A program made the translations under genes and the position numbers. Positions 24,984 through 35,232 of a DNA stretch of 64,000 nucleotides are shown here, one piece after another. The stretch is from positions 2,418,001-2,482,000 of the forward strand of contig NC_009922.1 of assembly GCF_000018325.1 (NCBI RefSeq), given 5' to 3'. Position 1 is the first letter of the stretch, and each line of letters opens with the position of its first letter. Origin of the DNA: Alkaliphilus oremlandii OhILAs (GTDB lineage: Bacteria; Bacillota; Clostridia; Peptostreptococcales; Natronincolaceae). The notes under the pieces were generated by a model. The model saw only the letters and a list, made by a program, of their open reading frames with translations, was not told the origin of the DNA and made no database searches.

Positions 24984-27900
24984 CTATATAATTTTCACAC
25001 GAGTTCCTTCACCACCAAATTCTGGAGGGAATACCATCAGCTTAATGGGTACTCTATTTTTAAGTTCCTCCACATGACTGATAATACCAACACTTAATTT
25101 TTCTGAATGCAGTCTTTCTAAAGCAGTCATTACAATTTCAAGAAGATCGCTATCCAATGTACCGAAGCCTTCATCTAAAAAGAAGAATTCCAGCGGTGCA
25201 CTTCCCTTCAATTGAATATGGGAGGATAATGCCAGCGCAAGAGACAGGGAGGTTAAGAATGTTTCTCCTCCTGAAAGGGTGTTGGTTGCCCTTCGAATCC
25301 CACCATTAAAATCATCCCGCATAATAAAGTTGCCGCTACTGTCCAGCTCTAAGGCATACCGTCCCCTTGTAATATCCTTTAGCCATTTAGAGGCCTCCCT
25401 TGCGATATATTTTAGCTGGTTGATGGCCACATACTCCACAAAACGATTTCCCTCCAACATTTTACTAAGCTCTGAAAGTAAATCCAACTGATGGGTTATC
25501 TTGTTCTCTTCTTTTTTCAGTTGTTTCATAGCTTCTAGCTTCACGTTTGTATCCTTAAGGGTTTGCTGCACTTCGCCAATTTCCTTAGCCTTCTCCTCCT
25601 GGATATTCTTTTTAGTGGTCAGGGACTTTTCTAGGGTCTCCCATTGGTCTACAGTTATAGCTCTTCCATCTAAAGCTTTCTGAATCCGCTCTAGATTCTG
25701 ATTCACTTTTTTTACTTCGTCATCGTAGGCAGTTATTTCATCTTCTAAGATGTCGAGTTTCTGATCCTCAAACAAATACCCTTGGATTTCCTCTATGGAG
25801 CTAAATCCTTTCTCCTTGGAGAGTTTTTCTAACTCTTGGACTTTCAAAGCATATTCTTGCACTAGATTAACTTTGTTGTTTTCTGCAATGGCTTTTTCCT
25901 CCAGCTTACTCTGCTGAATCCCTCTACCTTTTTCAACTCTTCCCTTTAGCTCCTTCTCTTCTGCCTCTACCTTCTGCATTTCATTTTGTAAAGCAGTTTT
26001 ATAGGCTGTAGGATTGTTTCCATCGGTTAACATTTTGATCTCTTCTCTGGCTAAAGATAGTTTTTCCTTGTTTCCATCTAGCTGCTGTTGATTTTTTACC
26101 TTTTCTAAGTTCAAAGCATTCACTTCATTTTGTAAAGTCTCTTTTTGTCGATTTTCCATTTCTACAGCTTTTCTTAAATCTTTTAATTCTTTTTCCTTTT
26201 TCGACCTTTCTTTATCCATTTCTTTGATCCGCTCATATTCGACAGCAATATCTTCAATTTTAAGGTCTTTGTTTATTTTTTCAATGATTGCAGATAAATA
26301 CTTTATCCTCTGAGATCGCTCATCCAGTTTTAGGCGGATCGTATCTTGATTTTCACCATCTTTTTCTATCTTGGTGCTCAACTCCGTAATCCTAGTGTTC
26401 GCAAGGCTGATTTTCTCCTTATACCGCTCTATCCCTTCCTCTAGTTTATTCTTTCCTTGGAGATAAGCTTCCCGCTCTTTCATTAAAGCTGGTATTTCTA
26501 CCTCTAGCTTACGAATCTCTTCTAAAAGCACTTCCAAGTTTACATCCTTCATAAGATTTTCTAGTATAGCTAAGTCGGATCTCTTTAATTCCTCTTCCTT
26601 TAATATTTCAGCGATGCGAATATCCAGATCCACCTTCTTCTCTTTCAATGTAGACGTCACTGTCGTCATTTCTTGAATACGATGGTGATAATCCGCTGTT
26701 GAGGCCACTTCTCCACCCACAGCAGGATTTGGATGATCCTTAGAGCCACATACGGGGCAGGCTTCTCCATGATGCAGATGTTCAGATAGCTTTAGTGCAA
26801 GATATTCAATCTCTATATTTCTGCTTTCTTCCTTTAACCCTTCTAACTGGCTTTCAGCCTGCTGGATATCAACTATGTATTTTTCCTGCTGCTCTTGTAG
26901 AGATTCTCTCGTTTTTACTAATTGCTGGATGGCTTTGTTCAGATCTATTTTTTGAGATAGATTTTGTTCTAAGGCTTTCCATTGATTTTTCTTTTGGTCC
27001 AGCTCTGTTTTCTTCGCAAATATCGTACCCTCTTCTTTCAACGGGCTATTTTCCAAGGAAGTTTTCTCTTCAAAAAAGGATTTCAATACAGATTCTAACT
27101 GTTGCCTCGCCTCTAATTCATCCTTTAGCTGAACCTTATTTTCCTCTATGACCTTATCTAAGTCCCGCAGAATCTTCTCTGCTTCATTTTTTTCTACTTT
27201 TAGTCGGTTTCGATCCTTATTTAAGGTATATCCTTCCTCTAAAGCTTCTCGATGAGATGGTTCCAAGTATATTTCCTCTAAAGTTTTTTCTATGACCACG
27301 ACTTCCCTTTGAAGCTGAGCCACCTTATTTTTTGATTTCTCCAATTCCTGGGATTTTTCTTTGCTCAAATTGCAATGATAGTGGTAAATTTTTTCAAGCC
27401 CTTCGATTTCTTTTGCTAAAATCAAGTTCTGCTGCTCTATTTTCTCCGCTTGTTTGCAGTTTTCTATTTTTGCTATAAATTTCGGAAACTTTTCCTCCTT
27501 ACATATTAAAGCATTTTGATATCGGTCTTCTAACTCTTTCAATAACTTACTGATCTTCGGCAGCTCCTTTTCCAAAGCGTCTAAGGCCAATTGGTTCTGG
27601 TTGATTCTCTCCTCTAAAGATTTTAGGTTTTGCACATAAGCCTTTAATTGATTGGCCTTTTCTCCTAAAATGAAGGTTTTTCTTTTCTCCTCTATTTCTG
27701 TTCTTTTTTCTCTCAATAAAACTTCCATCCCTTTGTAGGATGCCATTTCTCCTTGTAATTCCCAGATTTTTTTACTTTGCTGGTACTCCTTGTCTAAGTC
27801 TTCTATTTCTTTCTTCAGAGCCTTCTCTTCCACCAATAATAAATGTAGTTTCTCCGATACTTCTTTGTAGTAGCTCTCGTTCACTCCTTCATAGCTCTTC

Positions 27901-28520
27901 AACTGTCCTTCTAAGTCCATTCGTTTTGCATCATATTTCTTTCGCTCTGCATTAATTTTTTCTACGATATTTTTGCCATACTGCTCTAAACCAAAGATTC
28001 TTTCCAGCATATTCCGTCTTTCTCTGCCTGTTAGCTTTAAAAATTCGCTGAACTTTCCTTGGGGCAGAACTACGGAACGTGTAAAGTCCTCTGCATTTAG
28101 TCCAATCACTCGGATAACTTCATTATTCACACTGGTAACACTATCTGCCAGTACAGTTACTTCTTCTCCATTGATTTCTATGATTCGAGCTACAGTCGTT
28201 TCTATGCCACCATTTTTTTTACGCTTAATACCACGCTCCAGTCTGTAGGTTTTTCGTAGGCTTCCATCCAAGATCTCAAACTCGAAGGAGACCTCTCCTC
28301 GATCGGCTTCTGTATTGATAAACTCTTTCGAATCTCTTGCAATATTGCCATAGAGCGCTAGGGTAATGGCATCTAATATGGAGGATTTTCCACTGCCCGT
28401 AGGTCCAAAAATACCGAAGAGCCCCTTCTCTACCAATCGATTAAAATTGATGATTTGTTCATTATGAAAGCTATTGATTCCCTTGATCTTTAATAGGCTA
28501 GGCCTCACTTTTTTCACCAT
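24984..28520 (-). CDS. sbcC: exonuclease subunit SbcC (Rad50-like ATPase)
   Basis: A 1178-residue SMC-type ATPase that with SbcD cuts hairpin DNA and processes ends. Walker A GPTGSGKSSILDAITLALYG is near the N-terminus, the zinc hook CPVCGSKDHPNP sits mid-chain between two very long coiled coils (about 180-1010), and the C-terminal lobe has LSGGETFLTSLSLALALSS and Walker B FFFLDEGFGTLD. Residues 1-9 overlap the end of sbcD by 23 bases. The ATG stands close to its ribosome site (AGGAAG), so the true start may be a few codons later. Confidence 0.95.
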   Translation of the reverse strand: MVKKVRPSLLKIKGINSFHNEQIINFNRLVEKGLFGIFGPTGSGKSSILDAITLALYGNIARDSKEFINTEADRGEVSFEFEILDGSLRKTYRLERGIKRKKNGGIETTVARIIEINGEEVTVLADSVTSVNNEVIRVIGLNAEDFTRSVVLPQGKFSEFLKLTGRERRNMLERIFGLEQYGKNIVEKINAERKKYDAKRMDLEGQLKSYEGVNESYYKEVSEKLHLLLVEEKALKKEIEDLDKEYQQSKKIWELQGEMASYKGMEVLLREKRTEIEEKRKTFILGEKANQLKAYVQNLKSLEERINQNQLALDALEKELPKISKLLKELEDRYQNALICKEEKFPKFIAKIENCKQAEKIEQQNLILAKEIEGLEKIYHYHCNLSKEKSQELEKSKNKVAQLQREVVVIEKTLEEIYLEPSHREALEEGYTLNKDRNRLKVEKNEAEKILRDLDKVIEENKVQLKDELEARQQLESVLKSFFEEKTSLENSPLKEEGTIFAKKTELDQKKNQWKALEQNLSQKIDLNKAIQQLVKTRESLQEQQEKYIVDIQQAESQLEGLKEESRNIEIEYLALKLSEHLHHGEACPVCGSKDHPNPAVGGEVASTADYHHRIQEMTTVTSTLKEKKVDLDIRIAEILKEEELKRSDLAILENLMKDVNLEVLLEEIRKLEVEIPALMKEREAYLQGKNKLEEGIERYKEKISLANTRITELSTKIEKDGENQDTIRLKLDERSQRIKYLSAIIEKINKDLKIEDIAVEYERIKEMDKERSKKEKELKDLRKAVEMENRQKETLQNEVNALNLEKVKNQQQLDGNKEKLSLAREEIKMLTDGNNPTAYKTALQNEMQKVEAEEKELKGRVEKGRGIQQSKLEEKAIAENNKVNLVQEYALKVQELEKLSKEKGFSSIEEIQGYLFEDQKLDILEDEITAYDDEVKKVNQNLERIQKALDGRAITVDQWETLEKSLTTKKNIQEEKAKEIGEVQQTLKDTNVKLEAMKQLKKEENKITHQLDLLSELSKMLEGNRFVEYVAINQLKYIAREASKWLKDITRGRYALELDSSGNFIMRDDFNGGIRRATNTLSGGETFLTSLSLALALSSHIQLKGSAPLEFFFLDEGFGTLDSDLLEIVMTALERLHSEKLSVGIISHVEELKNRVPIKLMVFPPEFGGEGTRVKII

Positions 28521-29718
28521 CTTCCTGCAAAATCTCGCTAAATAAGTCCATCAGTGCCTCCGTAGGATGAACGCCATTTCGATGAATGTAATAGTCCTTA
28601 AATAAGTCCTCAATCCGCATGGTGGAAATATCCTCAATTTCCTCTTCTTCTCTCTCCATCTCCTTAAAAATCGGCTTAATCTCTACAATATGAGGGCGTG
28701 ATCTTTTCATTTCCTTAATTTCCGATTGGGTCATCACTCGGTCCGTTTCTATCTCCAAATACACCCAGATGTCTCGCTGTCCATCCTCTTGGCATCTTAT
28801 TAATGCTTCTTCTATGCTCTTGCACTTCCAAACCTCTATGGGCTTATAGTTTTTTAAATAGATTTCCTCTACCTTCGTTTCTTGTCCCACATTAGCTTCT
28901 ACCAAATAAACGCATTTGCTATAATGGATTTCTTTTTTACTATATTCAATCGGAGATCCGGAATAATAAGCCTTCAGATTGCCACTGCCCACTACTTTTT
29001 GGGGCTTATGTAAATGGCCTAAGGCCACATAGTGAGCATTTTGTGGCAGATGATTGGCATCTACAGTCAATGAGCCGCCCAGCTGAATGGGTCTTTCCGA
29101 TCCCACTTCCTCTCCCCCCATAACAAATAGATGAGAGATGGCTAGGTTTATGGTATCCTCTCTATATCGCTGCGATACTTCAGCAAAGATTTCGCCGATT
29201 CGCTCAGAATAAGATTTTCTTCTAGCTTCATCTTCTATTTCATGTGAAACAATTTCATTTAATCTTTGTTCACTAGGATAGGGTAGCGTCAGTATCACTG
29301 CTCTTTCTCCCTTGATATCCAACTCTAGAAATCCATCCCCAGAATCTACGATTTCAAAGAAGCCATATTTCCCTATTTCAGCACGACTCTTCGGCTTTCC
29401 CAATATGAGAACCCCATGGTCGTAAGCCAAAGGACTAGCTGCCGCCAATCGTTCTGGATTATCATGGTTTCCAGCCACTATAATGATGGGTCTCTCCCCA
29501 TTTTGGGAAAGTTTTTTTACACTGTTATAAAAAAGTCTTTCTGCCTGAGCAGGAGGATTGCTGGTATCGTAAATATCGCCAGCAATCAATATTAAATCCA
29601 CTTCCTTTTCTTCCACAATCTGATTTAATTCTTCTAGAAAGCGTTCTTGCTCCTCCAATCGACTATGCCCCTCTAGGCTTTTCCCCAAGTGCCAGTCTGA
29701 TGTGTGTAATATCTTCAT
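28498..29718 (-). CDS. sbcD: exonuclease subunit SbcD (Mre11-like nuclease)
   Basis: A 406-residue metallophosphoesterase-fold nuclease. Motifs: TSDWHLGK (metal I), AGDIYD (II), VAGNHDNPERLA (III), AISHLFVMGG and LGHLHKPQ (IV-V). The C-terminal part (about 280-406) is the SbcC-contacting cap. It overlaps addA by four bases (ATGA) and sbcC by 23, so addA, sbcD and sbcC form one translationally coupled unit. Confidence 0.95.
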   Translation of the reverse strand: MKILHTSDWHLGKSLEGHSRLEEQERFLEELNQIVEEKEVDLILIAGDIYDTSNPPAQAERLFYNSVKKLSQNGERPIIIVAGNHDNPERLAAASPLAYDHGVLILGKPKSRAEIGKYGFFEIVDSGDGFLELDIKGERAVILTLPYPSEQRLNEIVSHEIEDEARRKSYSERIGEIFAEVSQRYREDTINLAISHLFVMGGEEVGSERPIQLGGSLTVDANHLPQNAHYVALGHLHKPQKVVGSGNLKAYYSGSPIEYSKKEIHYSKCVYLVEANVGQETKVEEIYLKNYKPIEVWKCKSIEEALIRCQEDGQRDIWVYLEIETDRVMTQSEIKEMKRSRPHIVEIKPIFKEMEREEEEIEDISTMRIEDLFKDYYIHRNGVHPTEALMDLFSEILQEDGEKSEA

Positions 29719-32700
29719 AGCCTCACTCCTTGATCCACATCAAATAAATATAAATAGGTTTCCTTTACTTCTCTTCCTGTAATACGTTCCAGTGCCTCCC
29801 TATAAAGAGATAGCTGCAACTCATACCTTGCCACAACAGCAGCAATATTCCCATTCAATACGATATCATTTTTATAGTCTATTAAGATGAGTCCGTCCTT
29901 CTCCTCAAAATAACAGTCTATGATTCCCTGTACCAGGAGCTTATCCTCTATGTCATCGGATAATCCTTCAATGACTTCACCAGCAGATTTTTCAATAATG
30001 AAAGGAGATTCCCGATATACTTTTTTTGCCTTTCGCATCCTTTCTCCGATTGGGCTATAAAAATAATTTAAGATTTTCTTCGTATCAACTACCTTTGATT
30101 CCTCTTCTGTAATCAACTCTCTGGCTACCATCCAATGGATTTGTTCTCTGATGTCCTCTTCGCTACCCACTTTGTTTAAATCTAAATGCTGTAGAACAAA
30201 GTGAATGACCGTTCCCCGCTCTGCTGCTGTAAAGGTTGTTTTCCCTTCCATAAACTTTGGCGACTTTACTAAAATAGGAATCTGATGAGCGATGACATCG
30301 ATTTCATTGATATGTGCTTTTTTTATATCAGACACAGAAAGTTTTGAGGGGATTTGGACACTATGAGGATGATCATACTTCCAATTCAATCTGTTTTCGA
30401 TTTCCTCTTTATATTCTGTATAGCCACCAGATGAAAAATCCTCCCTATTGAAATAGAGCAATTTCTCTCGATAGTCTTCTTCTTTTAAGACTTTATCCTG
30501 CTCCTCCAGTACGATAACCTGTCTACCTAAGATATTGATGGTCCATTCTGAGTCCTCCATGCCATCGGAAGCAGCATCAAACCCTAAGCCTCCTAGTTCC
30601 CTTAAAGCTTGGCCATCTGGATGTTTTACAAGAGCAGTACCGATCCAATCCAAATAATTTTTTGCATTCATCAAGGAATACACATTATCCGCTTTACTCC
30701 ATTTTTTGACCTGTTTCTCTATATTTCGAATAGAGCCAACCACAATCAGCTTGTCCTTTGGCCTCGTAAAGGCAACGTATAGAATCCTCATTTCTTCTGA
30801 TAAGCTCTCTATTTTAATCTGATCCTTCATTGCCAGCTTTGCAATGGTATCTCTATAGGTTCTTAAATTCGGGTCTGTAAACTTCGGTCCTAAACCCAAA
30901 TCCTTATGGAGTAGCACATCTGCGCTGGTATCCCGAAGGTTAAAGTTTTTCCCCATACCTGCTGTAATTACTACGGGGAATTCCAATCCCTTACTTTTGT
31001 GAATACTCATAATCCGAACGACATTATCATTTTCACCAAGAATTTTTGCTGCCCCCATATCGCCCTTGCTGCTCTGCAATTTTTCGATAAACTTTATAAA
31101 ATTAAATAATCCCTTAATGGATGTTTTCTCAAATTGATTGGCACGATCGAATAAAACTCTGAGGTTCGCCTGACGCTGAAGCCCTCCAGGCATAGCCCCT
31201 ACATAATAGTAATAACCAGTATCCATAAAAAGCTTCCAAATAAACTGGTCAATTTTAATATAACGTGCATCATTGGCCCATTGGTTCAGTTTTTCTATAA
31301 AAGAAACCAGCTTATATTTTAAATCATCAGTTTTTTCTTCCACATATTTCTCTATGGCATCGTAATAAGTTCCCGTTTTGTCATTTACTCGAATATGAAT
31401 CAATTCCTCTGTTGTAAAATCTCCAATAGGAGACCGCATCACACTGAGTAAAGGGATATCCTGCCTTTTGTTATCAATTACCCTTAATAAATTCAGAAAC
31501 ATATTGACTTCTATGGCTTCAAAATAGCCGGTGTTCGCATCTGCGTAGGCTGGAATTCCTTCCCGTACAAATACCTCTAAAAAGCTTTGTGCCCAATTCT
31601 GCGTTGTTCTTAAAAGCACCACAATATCTTTATATTCTATTTTCCGATAGCCTTCAACTCTAGGATCATAGATCTCTTCATTCAATAAAGCCTTAATTCT
31701 TTTCGCCACAATTCGTGCTTCTACTTCAATATCTGCTAATTCCTGCAGTTCTTCTTCCATTTCCTCATCAATTTCCATGTTTTTTTCTATGAGGTTGATC
31801 TCAATGGAGGGATCTTGTATAGGCTCAAATTCTGTTCCTTGATATAGGGCCGCTCTTTCATCATAGTCAATTTCACCTAACTCCTTGGACATCATATGCT
31901 TGAAAATATAATTTACACCATTTAAAACCTGGCCCCTACTTCTGAAGTTTTTAGCAAGATCAATTCGTCGATTGATATGACCTTCCTCCGTTCCAAAGGT
32001 TTCATATTTCTCTATGAAAAGTGTTGGGTCTGCTAGTCGGAAACGGTAAATACTCTGTTTCACATCGCCAACCATAAACAGATTGTCCTCTCTTTTAATG
32101 GATTGGATCAGGGTTTCTTGTACAATATTGCTATCCTGATACTCGTCCACAAAGATGTATTCAAATTTTTCTCGATACTCCTGAGCAGCTAAATCATTGG
32201 CTAAAATCCGAAGGGCAAAATGCTCTAAATCGTTAAAATCTACAATCCCCTTATCGGTCTTTTTCTCTGTATAGCGCTCTGTAAATCCTATAACCAACCG
32301 ATATAAATAATCCATCAAGGGATATAGTCTATTTAAATCCTCAACGTATTCCTCTGGACTGACATTGAAAATATTTTCCCTAATATCCTTTACAATATCC
32401 TTTGCCTTGTCCCGCAGGTCCTTACACTCTTCTTTTAAGATGGGATCACTATCCTTAGAAGTTTTTAGCCGAATGAAATTGATGCAATTGAGTTGTTCGT
32501 AAAAATCTGTAATTGGATTTTCTAGGCTATGGTAAAGCTCCTTGATTTGATCTAAGTCTGAAAGTATGGCTTCCTCATAAACATCGGGACCACCGGGCTC
32601 CAGTGCAATAGTTTGAGCGATCTCCAAAAGATCCATGGCTCCCTTTAATAAAATACCCATTCTTTTTTTTATGGTTCTAATCCATGGACTTTGATTGAAT

Positions 32701-33308
32701 GCTTCAATGGATAGAGCAAAATCTTCTACTCTTTCCCTAAGCCATATTTCTGGATAGGGCTGACTTTGAATAAAACCGTAGATTTTTAAAACCAAATCTT
32801 GAAGGGGTCGATCTTCTCTCGTTCCGCCAAAAGCTTCTACTAGATTAAAGAATTCTTCATTACCTTTTTCATACTCATCTTCAAAGAGTTCTTCTAAGGC
32901 TTCCAATTTCATAATGCTGGTTTCCGTCACATCACCGATTCTAAAGCCAGGATCCACATCGATCATATGGAAGTGCCTTCTCACTACATCGATACAGAAG
33001 GAGTGAACCGTTGTAATGGAGGCTCTATTCAATAGGCTGAGCTGTCTTCTTAAATGCTCCTCCCCACCAGTCTTTTTTTCCATTTCTGTCATAATGGCTC
33101 CTGCAATCCTTTCACGCATTTCTCCCGCAGCTGCGTTAGTAAAGGTTACGATTAAAAGCCTATCGATATCGATTCGATCCTTTAAAATAATTTGAATAAT
33201 TCTTTCTACAAGTACAGCCGTTTTACCAGAGCCAGCGGCAGCGGCTACTAAAAGGTTACTTCCCCTTGCATCGATGGCAGCTTGTTGTTCCTTCGTCCAT
33301 TGTCTCAT
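29715..33308 (-). CDS. addA: ATP-dependent helicase/nuclease subunit A
   Basis: A 1197-residue UvrD-type helicase and RecB-family nuclease of the AddAB end-resection complex. Walker A is AAAGSGKTAVLVER, helicase motif II VDEYQDSN, motif III GDVKQSIYRFR, motif V VMSIHKSKGLEFPVV, and the nuclease domain ends with LLVQGIIDCYFEEKDGLILIDYKND (D...D.K). AGAGGTG precedes the ATG. Unusually addB is not directly upstream; it lies 11.5 kb away on the same strand. Confidence 0.96.
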   Translation of the reverse strand: MRQWTKEQQAAIDARGSNLLVAAAAGSGKTAVLVERIIQIILKDRIDIDRLLIVTFTNAAAGEMRERIAGAIMTEMEKKTGGEEHLRRQLSLLNRASITTVHSFCIDVVRRHFHMIDVDPGFRIGDVTETSIMKLEALEELFEDEYEKGNEEFFNLVEAFGGTREDRPLQDLVLKIYGFIQSQPYPEIWLRERVEDFALSIEAFNQSPWIRTIKKRMGILLKGAMDLLEIAQTIALEPGGPDVYEEAILSDLDQIKELYHSLENPITDFYEQLNCINFIRLKTSKDSDPILKEECKDLRDKAKDIVKDIRENIFNVSPEEYVEDLNRLYPLMDYLYRLVIGFTERYTEKKTDKGIVDFNDLEHFALRILANDLAAQEYREKFEYIFVDEYQDSNIVQETLIQSIKREDNLFMVGDVKQSIYRFRLADPTLFIEKYETFGTEEGHINRRIDLAKNFRSRGQVLNGVNYIFKHMMSKELGEIDYDERAALYQGTEFEPIQDPSIEINLIEKNMEIDEEMEEELQELADIEVEARIVAKRIKALLNEEIYDPRVEGYRKIEYKDIVVLLRTTQNWAQSFLEVFVREGIPAYADANTGYFEAIEVNMFLNLLRVIDNKRQDIPLLSVMRSPIGDFTTEELIHIRVNDKTGTYYDAIEKYVEEKTDDLKYKLVSFIEKLNQWANDARYIKIDQFIWKLFMDTGYYYYVGAMPGGLQRQANLRVLFDRANQFEKTSIKGLFNFIKFIEKLQSSKGDMGAAKILGENDNVVRIMSIHKSKGLEFPVVITAGMGKNFNLRDTSADVLLHKDLGLGPKFTDPNLRTYRDTIAKLAMKDQIKIESLSEEMRILYVAFTRPKDKLIVVGSIRNIEKQVKKWSKADNVYSLMNAKNYLDWIGTALVKHPDGQALRELGGLGFDAASDGMEDSEWTINILGRQVIVLEEQDKVLKEEDYREKLLYFNREDFSSGGYTEYKEEIENRLNWKYDHPHSVQIPSKLSVSDIKKAHINEIDVIAHQIPILVKSPKFMEGKTTFTAAERGTVIHFVLQHLDLNKVGSEEDIREQIHWMVARELITEEESKVVDTKKILNYFYSPIGERMRKAKKVYRESPFIIEKSAGEVIEGLSDDIEDKLLVQGIIDCYFEEKDGLILIDYKNDIVLNGNIAAVVARYELQLSLYREALERITGREVKETYLYLFDVDQGVRL

Positions 33309-33413
33309 TTCCTACACCTCTTTTTTAAAGTTCTATGTTTATCTGATTTTTTCCGAACAAAATATGGATTATACTGCTTTTATTATACCATAGATAGAAC
33401 TGATGTTTAGCGG

Positions 33414-33454
33414 TAAAAAATAACCCTAAAATCTCATTTGAATTTTAGGGTTAT
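33414..33454 (-). terminator. intrinsic terminator after mutY
   Basis: A perfect 13-bp stem ATAACCCTAAAAT and complement with a nine-base loop, followed on the minus strand by TTTTTTACC; 12 bases past the mutY stop. It isolates mutY from the addA operon. Confidence 0.85.
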
Positions 33455-33465
33455 GGCTTACAAAT

Positions 33466-35100
33466 TTATTTTTCAAATGTATTTAAATCATGAAGATCTT
33501 TAAAACTCAAAAATTTTTTAAATGCTGTTGGAACGGAATATTCTTTCTCCAATTCCTCAGAACCTGCCCAGATATAGGAACCGAATGGATGGGTACAGTG
33601 AACATAATAGCAGACCATGTCCCATCGAATATGGGTAAAAATATGGTGTGCCTTTTTCTGCTTTTCAATCCGATATTCCAAAGTACCCAGTTCTTCGAGA
33701 TATAAAGAAACCGCATCTTCCTCTGACATCCCATCCCGATTTGGCAATTCCCATAATCCCTCTAGAACACCTTTTTCGGTCCGCTTTTGCAGCGCAACTT
33801 TTCCTTGTGAAACAAACACAAAAACAGTTAATTCCCGTGTTTTACGAGCTGTTTTTTCTTTTCTCACTGGTAAAAAGATTTGCGTATCGTTTTTATTCGC
33901 CATGCATATCTCTATAGCTGGACATTCATTGCACAAAGGCGCTCCATTTGGTAAACAGATCGTTGCGCCCAGTTCCATAAGGCTTTGAGTAAAGTCGCCG
34001 CATTGGTTTTCAGGGTACACTTCAGCCAACTGATTTCCCATTTCCTTCTTTACTTTTTCTTCATCGATACAGCGATAGTCCTCCGTAATTCTAGAAACTA
34101 CCCGTAATACATTGCCATCCACTGCAGCCACAGGCAGGTTGAAGCTAATAGATGCAATGGCTCCTGCCGTATAGCTTCCGATCCCCGGCAGTTTTAATAA
34201 TTCTTCGTGAGTTTCTGGGAAATTACCCTCATATTGTGCCACGATTATTTTTGCTGTTTTATGCAGGTTTCGTGCTCTGGAATAGTAGCCGAGACCTTCC
34301 CATAGCTTTAAAACCCTTTCTTCGTCAGCTAAGGCCAATGCATCAATGGTGGGAAAGGCTTGGAGAAATCGATTGTAATAATCAATCACCGTGTCTACTC
34401 GCGTCTGCTGTAGCATAATCTCTGACAGCCAAACACGGTAGGGATCTTGATTTTTACGCCATGGCAGATCTCGAGCATTCTTTTGATACCAATTCAGCAA
34501 TTTTTCCGGTAGTCTTTTATAATTCTTCTTTTTCTCTTCCATGAGATGCTGGATATAACGAATATTGTCCTCATAAATCGGAATCATATTGGCTTCCGTA
34601 CAGTACTGGGATAGCTTATCAATTTCAATCCATTTTACGCCACTATTTTCATCGGGCTTTATTCTTATTTTTTCCTTTTCGGAGCAGATAAAGCCAAAGG
34701 TTAGGTTATAGTGTTCATGGGCAGTAACTTGTTTTCCTTTTTTTATATGTTCTTGTACAGGTAGGGCTTCCGCTGAAAGAATGCTTCTGCTTACAGGGTA
34801 CAGTTTTTCGACGCCAGTCTCCTCTTGCGCTTCTTTATAAGCCACCGAGTATAAATCAGTTTCCCCATCTGCATGGCCACCAGTCCATCCATAGCTATTG
34901 TATATATTATGATGAACCATCAATATTTTATCCAATTGAGGATTTAAAATAATAGCAGAGGCCGTCATATGCCCGTGAAGAGATTCTCTAAAGTAGAGTT
35001 TCTCTCCATACTGCTCTAACTCCGTCAAAATCTTATGCTTACTTTCCTCTTGCAAAGTGGTGCGAGGTGTAAATTGTTGAACCAGTGTAGTTGTATTCAT
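33466..35100 (-). CDS. mutY: Nudix hydrolase-MutY (A/G-specific adenine glycosylase) fusion
   Basis: A 544-residue protein with two parts. Residues about 40-185 are a Nudix domain (HMTASAIIL, GGHADGETDL...KEAQEETGV, a near-standard Nudix box with Lys for Arg). Residues about 195-540 are MutY: catalytic Glu227 in SEIMLQQT, helix-hairpin-helix LPGIGSYTAGAIAS, Asp328 in AVDGNVLR, iron-sulfur Cys382, 390, 393 and 399, and the C-terminal 8-oxoG-sensing domain (about 425-535). Ordinary MutY has no N-terminal Nudix domain. MutY removes adenine opposite 8-oxoguanine; a MutT-like Nudix domain would destroy 8-oxo-dGTP, so the fusion may unite two steps of the GO system. The Nudix substrate is inferred. 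Start ATG chosen for AAAGGAAAGCCG; an upstream in-frame ATG has no site. Confidence 0.9.
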   Translation of the reverse strand: MNTTTLVQQFTPRTTLQEESKHKILTELEQYGEKLYFRESLHGHMTASAIILNPQLDKILMVHHNIYNSYGWTGGHADGETDLYSVAYKEAQEETGVEKLYPVSRSILSAEALPVQEHIKKGKQVTAHEHYNLTFGFICSEKEKIRIKPDENSGVKWIEIDKLSQYCTEANMIPIYEDNIRYIQHLMEEKKKNYKRLPEKLLNWYQKNARDLPWRKNQDPYRVWLSEIMLQQTRVDTVIDYYNRFLQAFPTIDALALADEERVLKLWEGLGYYSRARNLHKTAKIIVAQYEGNFPETHEELLKLPGIGSYTAGAIASISFNLPVAAVDGNVLRVVSRITEDYRCIDEEKVKKEMGNQLAEVYPENQCGDFTQSLMELGATICLPNGAPLCNECPAIEICMANKNDTQIFLPVRKEKTARKTRELTVFVFVSQGKVALQKRTEKGVLEGLWELPNRDGMSEEDAVSLYLEELGTLEYRIEKQKKAHHIFTHIRWDMVCYYVHCTHPFGSYIWAGSEELEKEYSVPTAFKKFLSFKDLHDLNTFEK

Positions 35101-35232
35101 CGGCTTTCCTTTCTCTTTAAAGCTCACTTTCATCATCTTTTGCCTTATTATAGCAAAGAGATGTATTCCTTTCAAATGGAATTTGATTACAATTGTTAGA
35201 GGAGCGAAGCGATATCAATGTGTCTCATCAGA

